41,850 nt of DNA from Verrucomicrobiota bacterium. GTDB lineage: Bacteria; Chlamydiota; Chlamydiia; Chlamydiales; SM23-39. Location of the stretch: assembly GCA_018968815.1 (NCBI GenBank), contig JAGWZL010000016.1, positions 1-41,850 of the forward strand, in the 5' to 3' direction. Positions 33,601-41,850 of the stretch are shown piece by piece. The translations under genes and the position numbers were made by a program. The notes beneath the pieces were generated by a model. The model was not told the origin of the DNA. It made no database searches and was given only the letters and a program-made list of their open reading frames with translations. Numbering within the stretch: the first letter of the stretch is position 1; every line of letters begins with the position of its first letter.

Positions 33601-34500
33601 GTGAAAGTTTTTGTTATTGGGTTGGTCCTGCTTTTTGGGACCATTGGCATCATAGGTTGGCTGAAAAACAGGCCTGCGCCGAAGGCGGCGGAGGCTGTCC
33701 AGGAGATCTCTTTAGGCACATCGCAAGCTCCCGTGCCGATCCAAACTGCATCTCTGCAGGCGGATGAGCCGGAGATCGATCGGTTGGATCAGCTATTTGC
33801 TCTCGATTCTACGGAGCTCCCGATTGTGGAAACGATCTCTTTTACGAGCCGCGTGCCTTGGCTGAAAGATCGCCCTGCTTGGATCGCCGATTACGCCTCC
33901 CATTATCAAACATCGCGCCATTTCATTGCGCGCTGTCTCAACAAAAAAGCCGATTATTTTACGCAAAAAGTGCATCCGGGCGACCGGTTCAATGTCTTTA
34001 AAGAGGGCAAAGATCTCAAATTCCATCTTGTGGTCGATCTTTCCAAGGCGCGGATGTGGTTTTATTATATTGATGGCAAAGACAAGGTTTTATTGAAGAC
34101 ATATCGGGTGGGTCTTGGCAAGAAGGAGGCGCACCGCACATCTGGCTTTTTGACTCCGATTGGGAAGTATTCTTTAGGGGAAAAGATCGCCATCTATAAA
34201 CCGGGAGTGACCGGCTTTTTCCAAGATGAAAAAGTGGAGATGATTCGGATTTTTGGCACGCGCTGGCTCCCTTTTGAGAAAGAAATCGAGGGCTGTTCTG
34301 AAGCAGCCAAAGGGCTTGGCATTCATGGATTGCCTTGGGTGAGCGCTGCAGATGGACAGCTCGTGGAAGATCGATCTAAACTGGGCGCTTATGATAGCGA
34401 TGGGTGCATCCGCATGGCGGCTCATGACATCGAAGAGATCTTTGCCATTGTGATCACAAAACCGACCACGATAGAAATTGTGAAGGAGTACCATCCATGA
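33601..34500 (+). CDS. L,D-transpeptidase (YkuD domain), membrane-anchored
   Basis: Makes or edits peptidoglycan cross-links (3-3 type) or attaches proteins to stem peptides. An N-terminal hydrophobic helix (residues 3-20) anchors it, with the catalytic domain outside the membrane at about 140-295. The YkuD motif is clear: GIHG with H242, then YDSDGCIRM with catalytic C269. AGGAAG eight bases before the GTG supports the start. Its stop overlaps the accA start (ATGA), so it is in the same operon. In C. trachomatis I recall no such gene between CT266 and CT265, so this looks like a lineage-specific insertion tied to a real sacculus. Confidence 0.87.
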   Translation: MKVFVIGLVLLFGTIGIIGWLKNRPAPKAAEAVQEISLGTSQAPVPIQTASLQADEPEIDRLDQLFALDSTELPIVETISFTSRVPWLKDRPAWIADYASHYQTSRHFIARCLNKKADYFTQKVHPGDRFNVFKEGKDLKFHLVVDLSKARMWFYYIDGKDKVLLKTYRVGLGKKEAHRTSGFLTPIGKYSLGEKIAIYKPGVTGFFQDEKVEMIRIFGTRWLPFEKEIEGCSEAAKGLGIHGLPWVSAADGQLVEDRSKLGAYDSDGCIRMAAHDIEEIFAIVITKPTTIEIVKEYHP

Positions 34501-35498
34501 CGATCTTGGCCCACGAAAAACAGATCGTGGAAGTGCAGCAGACGCTGCAGAAGTTGCGCGATCAAAATAAAAACAGCGCTGTCTTTTCCGCTGCCGAATT
34601 AGAAAAAATGGAGAAAAAGCTGCAGCTGTTAAAAGAGAAGGTCTATTCAGAATTAAAAGCGTGGGACCGGGTGGCGATTTGCCGCCATCCTGCAAGGCCT
34701 CATGCGATCGATTATATCCAACACATTGCCGATGAATTTGTGGAGCTTTTTGGCGATCGAACCTTCCAAGACGATCATGCCATCATTGCAGGGCTTGCGG
34801 TCATTGATGGGGAAAAATATGTTGTGATTGGGCAAGAGAAGGGGAAAGATACGGAAAGCCGTCTCTACCGCAATTTTGGCATGCCTCATCCGGAGGGGTA
34901 TCGCAAGGCGATGCGCTGTATGAAGCTGGCGGCCAAATTCAATCTGCCTGTGATCACGTTGCTCGATACTCCGGGCGCGTATCCGGGCCTTACTGCTGAA
35001 GAGCGGGGGCAGGGTTGGGCGATTGCGAACAATCTTTGGGAGATGGCTCGTCTGCCTACGCCGATTATCGTGATTTTGATTGGAGAGGGGTGTTCAGGCG
35101 GGGCCTTGGGCATTGGTATCGGGGATGTGATTGGGATGATGGAGCATTCCTATTATTCGGTGATTTCTCCGGAAGGGTGCGCGTCGATTCTTTGGAAAGA
35201 CGCCACGAAAAATGCGACGGCCGCCGCAGCCTTAAAAATGCATGTGGAAGATCTTTTGGAGTTAGGGATTGTGGATCAGAAGATTGTCGAGCCTTTGGGC
35301 GGAGCCCATCTCGATCCTCAGGAGGCGTACCGCTCTGTCAAAGCGTTCATCAAAGAACAGTGGAGCGCCCTAAAATCGATCCCGATCGACACGCTTTTAG
35401 AAATTCGCTACCAAAAATTCCGGAAAATGGGCAAATTTGATTCTCAAACAAGGTGTGAGAATCATGAGACTCCTTCTCCAAGCGGCTCTCCGAAATAG
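34497..35498 (+). CDS. accA: Acetyl-CoA carboxylase carboxyltransferase subunit alpha
   Basis: With AccD it transfers the carboxyl group from biotin to acetyl-CoA, the first step of fatty-acid synthesis. Characteristic stretches are [48 protein letters not shown] and [12 protein letters not shown], with an N-terminal helical region. At 333 aa it is slightly long because of a polar tail ([10 protein letters not shown]). The start overlaps the L,D-transpeptidase gene by four bases and the end overlaps the ABC transporter by 35 bases. Matches CT265 in position. Confidence 0.96.
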   Translation: MTILAHEKQIVEVQQTLQKLRDQNKNSAVFSAAELEKMEKKLQLLKEKVYSELKAWDRVAICRHPARPHAIDYIQHIADEFVELFGDRTFQDDHAIIAGLAVIDGEKYVVIGQEKGKDTESRLYRNFGMPHPEGYRKAMRCMKLAAKFNLPVITLLDTPGAYPGLTAEERGQGWAIANNLWEMARLPTPIIVILIGEGCSGGALGIGIGDVIGMMEHSYYSVISPEGCASILWKDATKNATAAAALKMHVEDLLELGIVDQKIVEPLGGAHLDPQEAYRSVKAFIKEQWSALKSIPIDTLLEIRYQKFRKMGKFDSQTRCENHETPSPSGSPK

Positions 35499-37377
35499 TA
35501 AGCACCTCACTCTGGCTCTCATCACGTTCATTTCTCTGCTCTTTCTCACGGTCGCGAACCAGTGCGAGATGTTTTCAATTGGCCTGATGGCCAATACGGG
35601 CGCCGATTTTTTTACCCTCTTCACGCCTGATGGGAAAAAGGTTAAAGATAAAATCAGCCTATCTGATGTCACCAAGCGGTGGGAGCTGATCGATATCAAT
35701 GAAGATGGGGTGATTTCGAAGAGAGAGGCGGCCCGCTATTTAGCGGGACGCAAAGACACCAATCCATTGAGTTGGGTGATGAATAAAGTGGCCTCTCATT
35801 TGGACATCGAGCAAAACTTTTCCTTGCTGATCACCTTTCTTGTGGCCGTTGCCCTGTTTAAGGCGGTGACCCTATTTATCGCCCGTTATGTCACCCAGCT
35901 GCTTTCCATTCGAGTGACGCGCGATTTGCGCCAGCAATATTTTGAACATATCCAATCGCTTCCTTTAAGTTTCTATCAGGAACAAAATTTGGGTTCTCTC
36001 TCTTCACGCGCTGTGGGCGACGCGGGGCAAATCGCCTCCTCTCTGAACTCGTGTCTCGTCAATTACATGCAAACACCGTTTACGATTCTCTCCAATTTAC
36101 TGGCCTGTTTTTATTTGTCGTGGAAGTTATCGCTGATTATTTTTTTAGGGTTGCCGCTGGTGGTGATGCCGGTGATTTTTCTGACTAAGCAGGTGAAGCG
36201 GATTACCCGTCAGATTCAGAAGAATCAGGAGACTTTTACTTCTGTGCTGCTGGATTTTATTGCGGGCATCCAGACGGTCAAGGTGTTTGCGATGGAGGCC
36301 TTTTCGCTCCGCAAGTACAAAGAACAGAACGATCGGATGGCTCATTTGGAGAGCAAGAGCGCCAAGTATGGGCTGCTGACTCGTCCGGTGCTCCATTTGA
36401 TTGCGACGGGCTGTCTTGCGGTTGTGGTTCTTTTTGGGCTGTATTCTCTCCACATGACGGTGGGGCAGCTGCTTATGTTTTGCGGTCTCCTTCACCTGTT
36501 TTACGAGCCGGTGAAGAAGTTTGCGGAGGAGAATGCGAACATTCAGAAAGGGGTTGTGGCGGCTGAGCGGATGTTCGAGGTGTTGCATCTCAAGCCGCAG
36601 ATTGAAGATAGCGATGGGGCGATCCATCTTTCTGGATTTAAGAGCATCATTGAGTTTGACCATGTTTGGTTTAAGTATCGCGATGAGTGGGTGATTAAGG
36701 ATGTGAGTTTTACCGTCAAGCGCGGAGAGGTAGTGGCTTTTGTGGGAGCAACGGGTGCGGGCAAATCGACGCTTGTCCAGCTGTTGCCGAGGCTGTATGA
36801 GGTGCAGAAAGGGGAGATTCGGATTGATGGGATCCCGCTGAATGCGGTCACGCAAAAATCGCTTCGGGAGCAGATTGCCTTTGTGCCGCAGAGGCCCTTT
36901 TTATTCTTTGACACCGTTGCGGAAAACATTGCTTTTGGGCGGAGTTTTACGTCGAGCGACATTGAAGAGGCGGCGCGGAAGGCCTATGCGCATGAATTTA
37001 TCGTGGATTTACCGAACCAATACCAAACGCTGCTTGCGGAGATGGGGAAGAGTCTATCTGGAGGCCAGCAGCAGAGGTTGGCGATTGCGCGGGCTTTAGT
37101 GAAGAAGGCGCCGATCCTGATTTTAGATGAGGCGACCTCGTCGCTCGATTCGCTGTCGGAGCAAAGAATTAAGTCAGCGATTCGGAATTTGCAAGGGGAA
37201 GTGACGCAGATTCTCATCGCGCACCGATTATCTACCATCGAACATGCAGATAAGATCATTTTCTTTGAGAGGGGGCGCAAAGTGGACGAAGGGACCCTCC
37301 CTCAACTTCTCGAAAGCTGTCTCCCTTTCCGCATTATGTGGGAGACCTACCACCGCACCGAACTGGCCCCCGCATAA
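35464..37377 (+). CDS. msbA: MsbA-like ABC exporter with an EF-hand loop
   Basis: Half-transporter with six membrane helices followed by an ATPase domain: Walker [10 protein letters not shown], signature LSGGQQQR, Walker [13 protein letters not shown] and switch His in IAHRLS. By neighbourhood it is the CT264 counterpart, expected to flip lipid A core or other lipids across the inner membrane. Unusually, between the first and second helices, on the likely periplasmic side, residues 77-88 read [12 protein letters not shown]. This is a canonical EF-hand calcium loop (D1, N3, D5, G6, I8, E12) flanked by helix-like sequence. The ATG at 35464 is preferred to 35437. Overlaps accA. Confidence 0.9.
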   Translation: MRLLLQAALRNSKHLTLALITFISLLFLTVANQCEMFSIGLMANTGADFFTLFTPDGKKVKDKISLSDVTKRWELIDINEDGVISKREAARYLAGRKDTNPLSWVMNKVASHLDIEQNFSLLITFLVAVALFKAVTLFIARYVTQLLSIRVTRDLRQQYFEHIQSLPLSFYQEQNLGSLSSRAVGDAGQIASSLNSCLVNYMQTPFTILSNLLACFYLSWKLSLIIFLGLPLVVMPVIFLTKQVKRITRQIQKNQETFTSVLLDFIAGIQTVKVFAMEAFSLRKYKEQNDRMAHLESKSAKYGLLTRPVLHLIATGCLAVVVLFGLYSLHMTVGQLLMFCGLLHLFYEPVKKFAEENANIQKGVVAAERMFEVLHLKPQIEDSDGAIHLSGFKSIIEFDHVWFKYRDEWVIKDVSFTVKRGEVVAFVGATGAGKSTLVQLLPRLYEVQKGEIRIDGIPLNAVTQKSLREQIAFVPQRPFLFFDTVAENIAFGRSFTSSDIEEAARKAYAHEFIVDLPNQYQTLLAEMGKSLSGGQQQRLAIARALVKKAPILILDEATSSLDSLSEQRIKSAIRNLQGEVTQILIAHRLSTIEHADKIIFFERGRKVDEGTLPQLLESCLPFRIMWETYHRTELAPA

Positions 37378-37443
37378 CCCGCGTTAAAAAATTTCCCCCT
37401 GACAAGTACAAATTTATATTGACAATGGGGGTGATAATCGATT

Positions 37444-39243
37444 ATGAGCCTTCCTTCATTTAGTGGATTTTTTGTGTCAAAAAAAAGCGCTCAGTTAGGC
37501 CCCTTCTACACCGAACTCCTGGAATTGCTCTTGCACAACAGCCAACAACAGGCTGAGTGCAATGGTCAAGACCCCAAGCTCGAAATGCTCTGGAAAAACT
37601 TGCCCCGCAATGAAATGCTCCCCTTAGAGGACATTATCGAACGGTATCAAAGCCTCTTTGCCGAAAAAGGGGCTGCTCATTTAGAAAAAGCGTTGAGCGA
37701 TGCGTTTCCCGTGAAAGACTTCATTGAACTGGGGATGACGCGCACCTATCCCAAGGTCTATCGCGGCTTGCCACGAGTTTACTTGAAAGATCTTCCTTCC
37801 CAATCGCGGATTCAACCCCCCTTTTCTCATTTGGGGCATTTGAAAAGACAGGCGTTGAGCCGCTCTCTTTTCAGTCTCTATGCGAAAGTGCCGGCCAAGG
37901 GCAAGGCGACTCTCTTCACTTGGGTGATGCGCGATGGGCAAGGCGATTTCTTTGCGGGCATGGAGGTGTATCGCATGCTCAAAACGCGATTGCCCGACGT
38001 GTGCATGCGTTTTGTGGCCCTTGTGCCCGAAGAATTGGAGTTCCCTCTTCTTGAGGGAGCCACTCTGATTCCCTACAAAGAACACTGTCCCGTCGATTGT
38101 TTGCCTGAAGCGGTTTTGCAGATGTTGAAACAATCCGATCTCATTTTGCAACTGCCCACGTATTATCCCCACACATCAGAGTTGCGAGAGGCGTTGAAAA
38201 ACAGGGAAGGGGCTCAGCCCAAGTTTGAAGCTGTAGGGGAATACGGGTTCCTGGAATCGCCGTATTTCCATCCGGGGTCGGGCCATTATTCTATGGGACT
38301 CCATTTTTTGGAAAAGGGGATTTTGACCCGCAAGCCTTGCGCGGCAAGCTGGGAAGATGTACAAAATGAGCGGCTCAAGTTTTACAGAAACCCAGCCAAC
38401 CGCTTTTATTTGGCCTATTTAACGTCGCCGATTGGCGGGGCGATCTATTTGCACTCTTTGTTGAAATCGTTGGAAAATGACCCCTTAGACATTGATATAT
38501 GCCTTCCTGTGCTTGGGTGGTTTTTTGAGTTTTATGAGCAGCAACGAAAACTGGGGCGGGATTTATTTGCGTGGGATTTAGGGGTATCGAGCCTTGAGAT
38601 TTATTTCCAAGAGCAAAAGCATACGGTGTCTTTGCAGCCTTCTGGGAAAAAACTTCGTTTAATTTGTCCGGGTCTGCTTTCTCAAAGCGATTTTCGGGCG
38701 CTTTTGGCGTTGAGTGGGGATTGGGTCGCGGTGCGGGGCAACCAGTCGTTTTCTGAGGCGGTTTCGCAAGGCAAAGCTTTCTTTTACGATGGCCGGGCGC
38801 ATGCGCAGAGTTTCATCAAGGATTTGGCGGCGATTGCCGAAAACCGCATTGGGGGTTATCCGGGGACGCTGCAATGCATTCGGGGTATGGCGCAGGGGTT
38901 TCTCTACAATGTGTCGGCGCAGGATGACACATGGGTGGACGAGAACTATTTTCAAGAGCTTGAGGATTGGACGGCGATTGCGTTGAAAATGGGGCTGGCG
39001 CTACAAGATCCTGAAACGATGGTTGGGTTTCGGAAGCTGAATAAAATCCTTGTGGACGAATGTTCGGCTGTTGCGTTTCTTTCTCATCTGGTGCAACGGG
39101 GGCTGTTTCATAAAAGCCATCCCTATCTGGAGCAGCTGGAAGAGGATCAGGTATCTAAATTTATTCGTGGGGAACAGAGTTTTAAATCGCTGATTCTGGC
39201 TCAAAGGGAGCTCATTGAGAGGGTGTCTATCAATACTGTGTAG
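37444..39243 (+). CDS. Unknown 599-aa protein, possibly GT-B glycosyltransferase-like
   Basis: Soluble, with no signal peptide. An unknown N-terminal 150 residues precede what may be two Rossmann-type halves. The first contains FTWVMRDGQGDFFAGMEVYR, the kind of Gly/Asp strand-loop that opens GT-B enzymes. Near residue 425 comes DWVAVRGNQSFSEAVSQGKA followed by FFYDGRAHAQ, which recalls the donor-site region of EarP (VRGEDSFVRAQ-AGKPF). I see no other EarP marks, so the family is only suggested. It stands alone after a 66-base gap with GGGGGTGA nine bases before the ATG. An arginine- or host-targeted glycosyltransferase is one possibility. Confidence 0.5.
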   Translation: MSLPSFSGFFVSKKSAQLGPFYTELLELLLHNSQQQAECNGQDPKLEMLWKNLPRNEMLPLEDIIERYQSLFAEKGAAHLEKALSDAFPVKDFIELGMTRTYPKVYRGLPRVYLKDLPSQSRIQPPFSHLGHLKRQALSRSLFSLYAKVPAKGKATLFTWVMRDGQGDFFAGMEVYRMLKTRLPDVCMRFVALVPEELEFPLLEGATLIPYKEHCPVDCLPEAVLQMLKQSDLILQLPTYYPHTSELREALKNREGAQPKFEAVGEYGFLESPYFHPGSGHYSMGLHFLEKGILTRKPCAASWEDVQNERLKFYRNPANRFYLAYLTSPIGGAIYLHSLLKSLENDPLDIDICLPVLGWFFEFYEQQRKLGRDLFAWDLGVSSLEIYFQEQKHTVSLQPSGKKLRLICPGLLSQSDFRALLALSGDWVAVRGNQSFSEAVSQGKAFFYDGRAHAQSFIKDLAAIAENRIGGYPGTLQCIRGMAQGFLYNVSAQDDTWVDENYFQELEDWTAIALKMGLALQDPETMVGFRKLNKILVDECSAVAFLSHLVQRGLFHKSHPYLEQLEEDQVSKFIRGEQSFKSLILAQRELIERVSINTV

Positions 39244-39293
39244 ACACCTTCCTGACACTTGTCAAAAAACCAGCTATATGGGATGAAGCTGTC

Positions 39294-39554
39294 ATGGACC
39301 TGTATTGCAAGATGGGAGAGGCGTTGAGAGATTTGTTTAAAGATCTGTTTCGTCCTGAGGCGAAGCAGATGACGCAAGCGAAAATGAGGGCTATTTTGAA
39401 GACCGCCCAGCAGATTGGCGGCTCACTTGCCGAAGAGGCGCAAAGGCTCCATTCTGATATTGAGCGCTATTTCAAGCATCCGCAGGACCCTAAGATTTTG
39501 GCTATTTTGAAAAAACATGCCATGCATTTAGAGCAGGAAACGAGGGAAATATGA
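39294..39554 (+). CDS. Small helical protein, unknown
   Basis: 86 aa, charged and helical (EALRDLFKDLFRPEAKQM then KAMRAI-like and EEAQRLHSDIERYFKHP). No known domain or export signal. It overlaps the next small gene by the ATGA arrangement, so the two products are made together and may form a complex. The small acidic/basic pair after the large unknown recalls chaperone-type or structural helper proteins, but this is only a resemblance. Confidence 0.6.
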   Translation: MDLYCKMGEALRDLFKDLFRPEAKQMTQAKMRAILKTAQQIGGSLAEEAQRLHSDIERYFKHPQDPKILAILKKHAMHLEQETREI

Positions 39555-39880
39555 CTAAAGTAGGAGAGGGGAACCAGGTCCCGTTGCCGCCGAACTATCA
39601 GGAGCAGTTGGAGGGGTATTTGCGCCAGTTCCAGGGCGCCCTCGTGGCGTATCAAAAGGGCGACTCGGCCCAAAAAGCTCATCTGAAGGGGGTCATGGAT
39701 CAAGTGCTTCTCTTAATTCGCTCAGCTGTTAAGGAAATGAAGCAGCCTGGGATGATGAAGCAAGAAACTCTCGTCGAAACGGACTATCAGGCGTACATGA
39801 AAAATGACAGTGCGCAAAACTTTTCAAAACTCGGGGAGGATCTTACGACCCTCCACGACTATAATCAATTACACGAATAG
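39551..39880 (+). CDS. Small helical protein, unknown (pairs with the gene before it)
   Basis: 109 aa, mostly helical: LEGYLRQFQGALVAYQKGD, then VMDQVLLLIRSAVKEMK and a polar tail. GAGGGAA just before the ATG supports the start, which overlaps the preceding stop. No recognised domain. Its end overlaps the convergent coiled-coil gene by 12 bases, so the two transcripts would be complementary there. Confidence 0.6.
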   Translation: MTKVGEGNQVPLPPNYQEQLEGYLRQFQGALVAYQKGDSAQKAHLKGVMDQVLLLIRSAVKEMKQPGMMKQETLVETDYQAYMKNDSAQNFSKLGEDLTTLHDYNQLHE

Positions 39881-41362
39881 GTTGACGCCGGCCTTGGTCA
39901 CTCTCATGACTGTCTGCGCGAAATTGAACAATGTCTGTGCTGTCGCCTTCAAGACCCCATTGGGTTTCTCTGTCCCAGATGTGGTGGCAGAAGTATCGAC
40001 GCCATCTTCAGGCTGGTCGCCTGAAGATGTCGACTGTAATTCATCGTCTGCAATTGCAGGTTCAAGTGTCCATTGTACCCGCCGTGGTTTGACAACATTC
40101 ACAGATGCAGGTATCCATTGTATCCTCTCCTGGACCTCCTGCATCGCTGGACACCATAGCGTCGCGAATTGCTTCTGTTGGTTGGCCACATTCAAAGAAA
40201 GAGCGCGTAGGACCAAATAGTGCGCCTCAGATAATAAGGGAGGGGTTGCGGCTTTGTCTTCCTCCTGCAATACCGAGAGGTTTGGAGCGAGGATGGCCTG
40301 CTTTTTTTGGGTCTGCTTGCATTGTGTTTTATACTGAGAGAATCGCTCATTGAGCTCAGTGCGTTGCCGCTTGAGCTTCTTCTCTTTCTGATTGAGCTGT
40401 TCGATCTCTTGCTCTTGCTGCTCTTTGAGAGTTGCGATGTTTTTTTTCTGCTGTGCTGCGAGGTTTGCGAGACCTGTTGCTTTCTGCGCCAGTAAGGTTG
40501 TCTCGTCTGTCTGTATCTGTTCGATTTCTTCGGAGGCCTCCTTTTGGGTTCTCTGTAGAGCAGCCATGCCTTCTTGGCTCTGCTCTTTTCTGGTCTCGTT
40601 TACCACTATTTTGCGGATGTCTGCTTGTATTGTTTTGCGGTTGCTGAGCTTGTTGGCAGCGTCCTGGTGTGTCTTTTCCAGCTTGGTTTTACTGCTCTCA
40701 TATGTCTCTTCGAGTTCTTGTAGTTCCCGAGCGTGCTGATCTTTGAGCTGATTGAGTTGGTTTAGCATAGATGTTTGCAGCGGGTAATTGTGTTGGGTGG
40801 CTAAGAGCTCTTCCTTCTGTTTTTGGAGTTTCAAGAGAGATTGTTGGTGTATCTCATATTGTGCTTGGTTGTAACAGAGCGACATCCACGCCAAGTCATC
40901 ACTTTTTTTTGGCCGTTGAGCTAAATTTGGGACTGCCATGGGAGGTGTGCGGCTTCTCCAATCGCGCGTCTTGATGAATTGGTCGAATTTTGTTTGGAGC
41001 TGCTTTAGCCTCGCTTGGTCCTCCTTTGACAGGGTCGTGCTCTGCTTCTGAGCTTGCGCGAAGCACTTCTTGAGTTCCTCGATGTCTGCATCTAATAATG
41101 CGTCAGGATCGAAGTCACAAATAGTGACTCGATCAGTAATCCCTTTTATGAGTTGCTCATTGAGGAGAGGAGTGGCTAATGCTAAGAATTGTGTATTGAG
41201 TTCCGTTAAACGATCGAGGTCCTTTGGTGTCATGGTCGCTTGGGCTTGCTCGAACAAGCGCTGGATTTCCGGAATTGCTTGTAGGTTACGGTTCTGCTTG
41301 AAAGCCTTTACTTCTGTGGCAATTGTTTCGAGGGGTGATGCAATGCCGACTGGTGCTGTCAT
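39869..41362 (-). CDS. Large coiled-coil protein, unknown, effector-like
   Basis: 497 aa. Residues about 185-355 are a long coiled coil rich in Gln, Glu, Lys and Leu (ELQELEETYESSKTKLEK, EQEIEQLNQKEKKLKRQR). Near the N-terminus a motif occurs twice: EIQRLFEQAQATMTPKDLDR and ELKKCFAQAQKQSTTLSKED, each followed by L..L.T.F, an internal duplication of about 35 residues. The C-terminal 60 residues are Ser/Thr/Asp-rich with a short hydrophobic end. GGAG precedes the ATG by seven bases. No signal peptide. Coiled-coil proteins of this kind are common among chlamydial type III secreted proteins, but secretion is not shown by sequence. Confidence 0.6.
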   Translation of the reverse strand: MTAPVGIASPLETIATEVKAFKQNRNLQAIPEIQRLFEQAQATMTPKDLDRLTELNTQFLALATPLLNEQLIKGITDRVTICDFDPDALLDADIEELKKCFAQAQKQSTTLSKEDQARLKQLQTKFDQFIKTRDWRSRTPPMAVPNLAQRPKKSDDLAWMSLCYNQAQYEIHQQSLLKLQKQKEELLATQHNYPLQTSMLNQLNQLKDQHARELQELEETYESSKTKLEKTHQDAANKLSNRKTIQADIRKIVVNETRKEQSQEGMAALQRTQKEASEEIEQIQTDETTLLAQKATGLANLAAQQKKNIATLKEQQEQEIEQLNQKEKKLKRQRTELNERFSQYKTQCKQTQKKQAILAPNLSVLQEEDKAATPPLLSEAHYLVLRALSLNVANQQKQFATLWCPAMQEVQERIQWIPASVNVVKPRRVQWTLEPAIADDELQSTSSGDQPEDGVDTSATTSGTEKPNGVLKATAQTLFNFAQTVMRVTKAGVNLFV

Positions 41363-41506
41363 ATAAAATCTCCATTATTATGTATTAATTAACTATTATA
41401 TCAAAAAAGATATTTTTATTAAACAAAGTTATTGATTTTGTAGTATTAATAATATCCCGAAAATCAATCATCTTGAGCGATAGGGTAATAAAAGGTCTGT
41501 ATATAT
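41363..41506 (-). promoter_or_regulatory. AT-rich leader of the coiled-coil gene
   Basis: About 100 bases of very AT-rich DNA directly upstream of the coiled-coil start. The minus strand shows ACATAATAAT just before GGAG, similar to TCATAATAATTATAGG ahead of the small helical gene at 16971. A shared promoter type is possible. Confidence 0.35.
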
Positions 41507-41507
41507 A

Positions 41508-41600
41508 CCGAAATCACTGGAAGAATCGGGAATATGGCAGGAGCGCTTCAACCCCTCTCATATCCCGAAAATGATGCTTCAAATCATTGATAAGGGCCGG
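41508..41600. repeat. R4-related repeat, incomplete copy
   Basis: ATACCGAAATCACTGGAAGA then ATCGGGAATATGGCAGGAG resembles the left end of the element at 19864 (ATACCGAAACAACCTGAAGA, GTCGGGAATTTGGCAAGGAG). CATATCCCGAAAATGATGCT later on, and TATCCCGAAAATCAATCATC at 41454, echo the TATCCCGAAATTCTTAAT end of R3. Confidence 0.5.
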
Positions 41601-41628
41601 AAGGGCTGGGACTATCCGATCGATAAAC

Positions 41629-41754
41629 TCAAAGCTCGGGGTTCTCAGTGCTTAAGCGTATGGAGGCCGCCCCAAGTCCGTTCCTCTCCACAGGATGTAC
41701 AATAGCCCGCTTAGGTCCATAGGCCGTAATCAGCTCGGGTTCGGGCTGAACCAT
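41629..41754 (-). pseudogene. Possible degenerate coding remnant
   Basis: On the minus strand a 41-codon frame (MVQPEPELITAYGPKRAIVH start) ends at 41629. A second frame carrying MVEMTWVTLKES lies just upstream and is one base out of register, as if one gene had been frameshifted. Too short to identify. The remaining 41755-41850 shows nothing else clear. Confidence 0.2.
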
Positions 41755-41850
41755 TTGCTTGGGCGGGGAGAGCGGGGGCGCTGGGCCGTGTTCCTTGGCT
41801 CTCTTTTAGCGTAACCCAAGTCATTTCGACCATATTGGGATTATCTCGTC

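Noticed and set aside
37380-37443. TTGACA near 37417 as promoter of the 599-aa gene
   Set aside because: No -10 hexamer lies at suitable spacing before the ATG; a TATGAG at 18 bases would overlap the start codon.
39804-40739. Plus-strand Cys/Ser/Leu-rich frames opposite the coiled-coil gene
   Set aside because: They arise from Gln/Lys/Glu codons read backwards; no plausible protein.

Overview
The window looks like a chromosomal segment of an environmental (amoeba- or arthropod-type) member of the Chlamydiota. This rests on gene content and order. groEL-groES-pepF are adjacent, as I recall for Chlamydia trachomatis CT110-CT112. An IHF/HU gene, a CT266-like gene, accA and an msbA-type ABC transporter follow in the order CT267-CT264. 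HPr, rpiA, tyrS, an NlpC/P60 hydrolase and several unrecognised genes that look lineage-specific are also present. Nothing in the sequence names the species.

Region 1 (1-14.7 kb) is visibly more AT-rich and reads as an accessory island. It opens with the 3' end of an IS200/IS605-type tnpB and its right-end hairpin. It then holds a Nudix gene and a HAD/DUF2608-like gene, followed by a phosphonate biosynthesis cluster. The key enzyme is a phosphoenolpyruvate mutase (EDKxxxxxNS motif) with an N-terminal cytidylyltransferase domain, the Fom1 layout. Beside it are a SerA-like 2-hydroxyacid dehydrogenase, a divergent phosphoglycerate-kinase-like protein, an ArgC-like acyl-phosphate reductase and an iron-type alcohol dehydrogenase. 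No phosphonopyruvate decarboxylase is seen. My inference is a glycolysis/serine-like route: PEP to phosphonopyruvate, phosphonolactate, phosphonolactoyl phosphate, 2-hydroxy-3-phosphonopropanal, 2,3-dihydroxypropylphosphonate, and then its CMP ester. A PhyH oxygenase and a radical SAM protein may tailor the product, and a three-gene ABC-2 system may export it. A signal-peptide-bearing adenylate-kinase-like protein and an unknown protein sit between the two transcription units.

Region 2 (14.8-22.6 kb) holds a secreted unknown, a YoaK/DUF1275 membrane protein, a small helical protein, a 352-aa unknown, prfC, an SH3-NlpC/P60 hydrolase whose 5' end runs into a MITE-like palindrome, a GNAT enzyme, a YqaA/DedA-like protein and an AsmA-like protein.

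Region 3 (22.6-41.4 kb) is mainly housekeeping: an exported M1 aminopeptidase, groEL/groES with a CIRCE operator and promoter, pepF, ptsH, rpiA, a small unknown, tyrS, then IHF/HU, a CT266-like gene, an L,D-transpeptidase, accA and an MsbA-like exporter with an EF-hand loop. A 599-aa possible GT-B glycosyltransferase, two small genes and a 497-aa coiled-coil protein close the window.

Dispersed palindromic repeats of at least four kinds lie between genes, often between convergent gene ends where they may act as two-way terminators. No rRNA, tRNA or CRISPR array was recognised.
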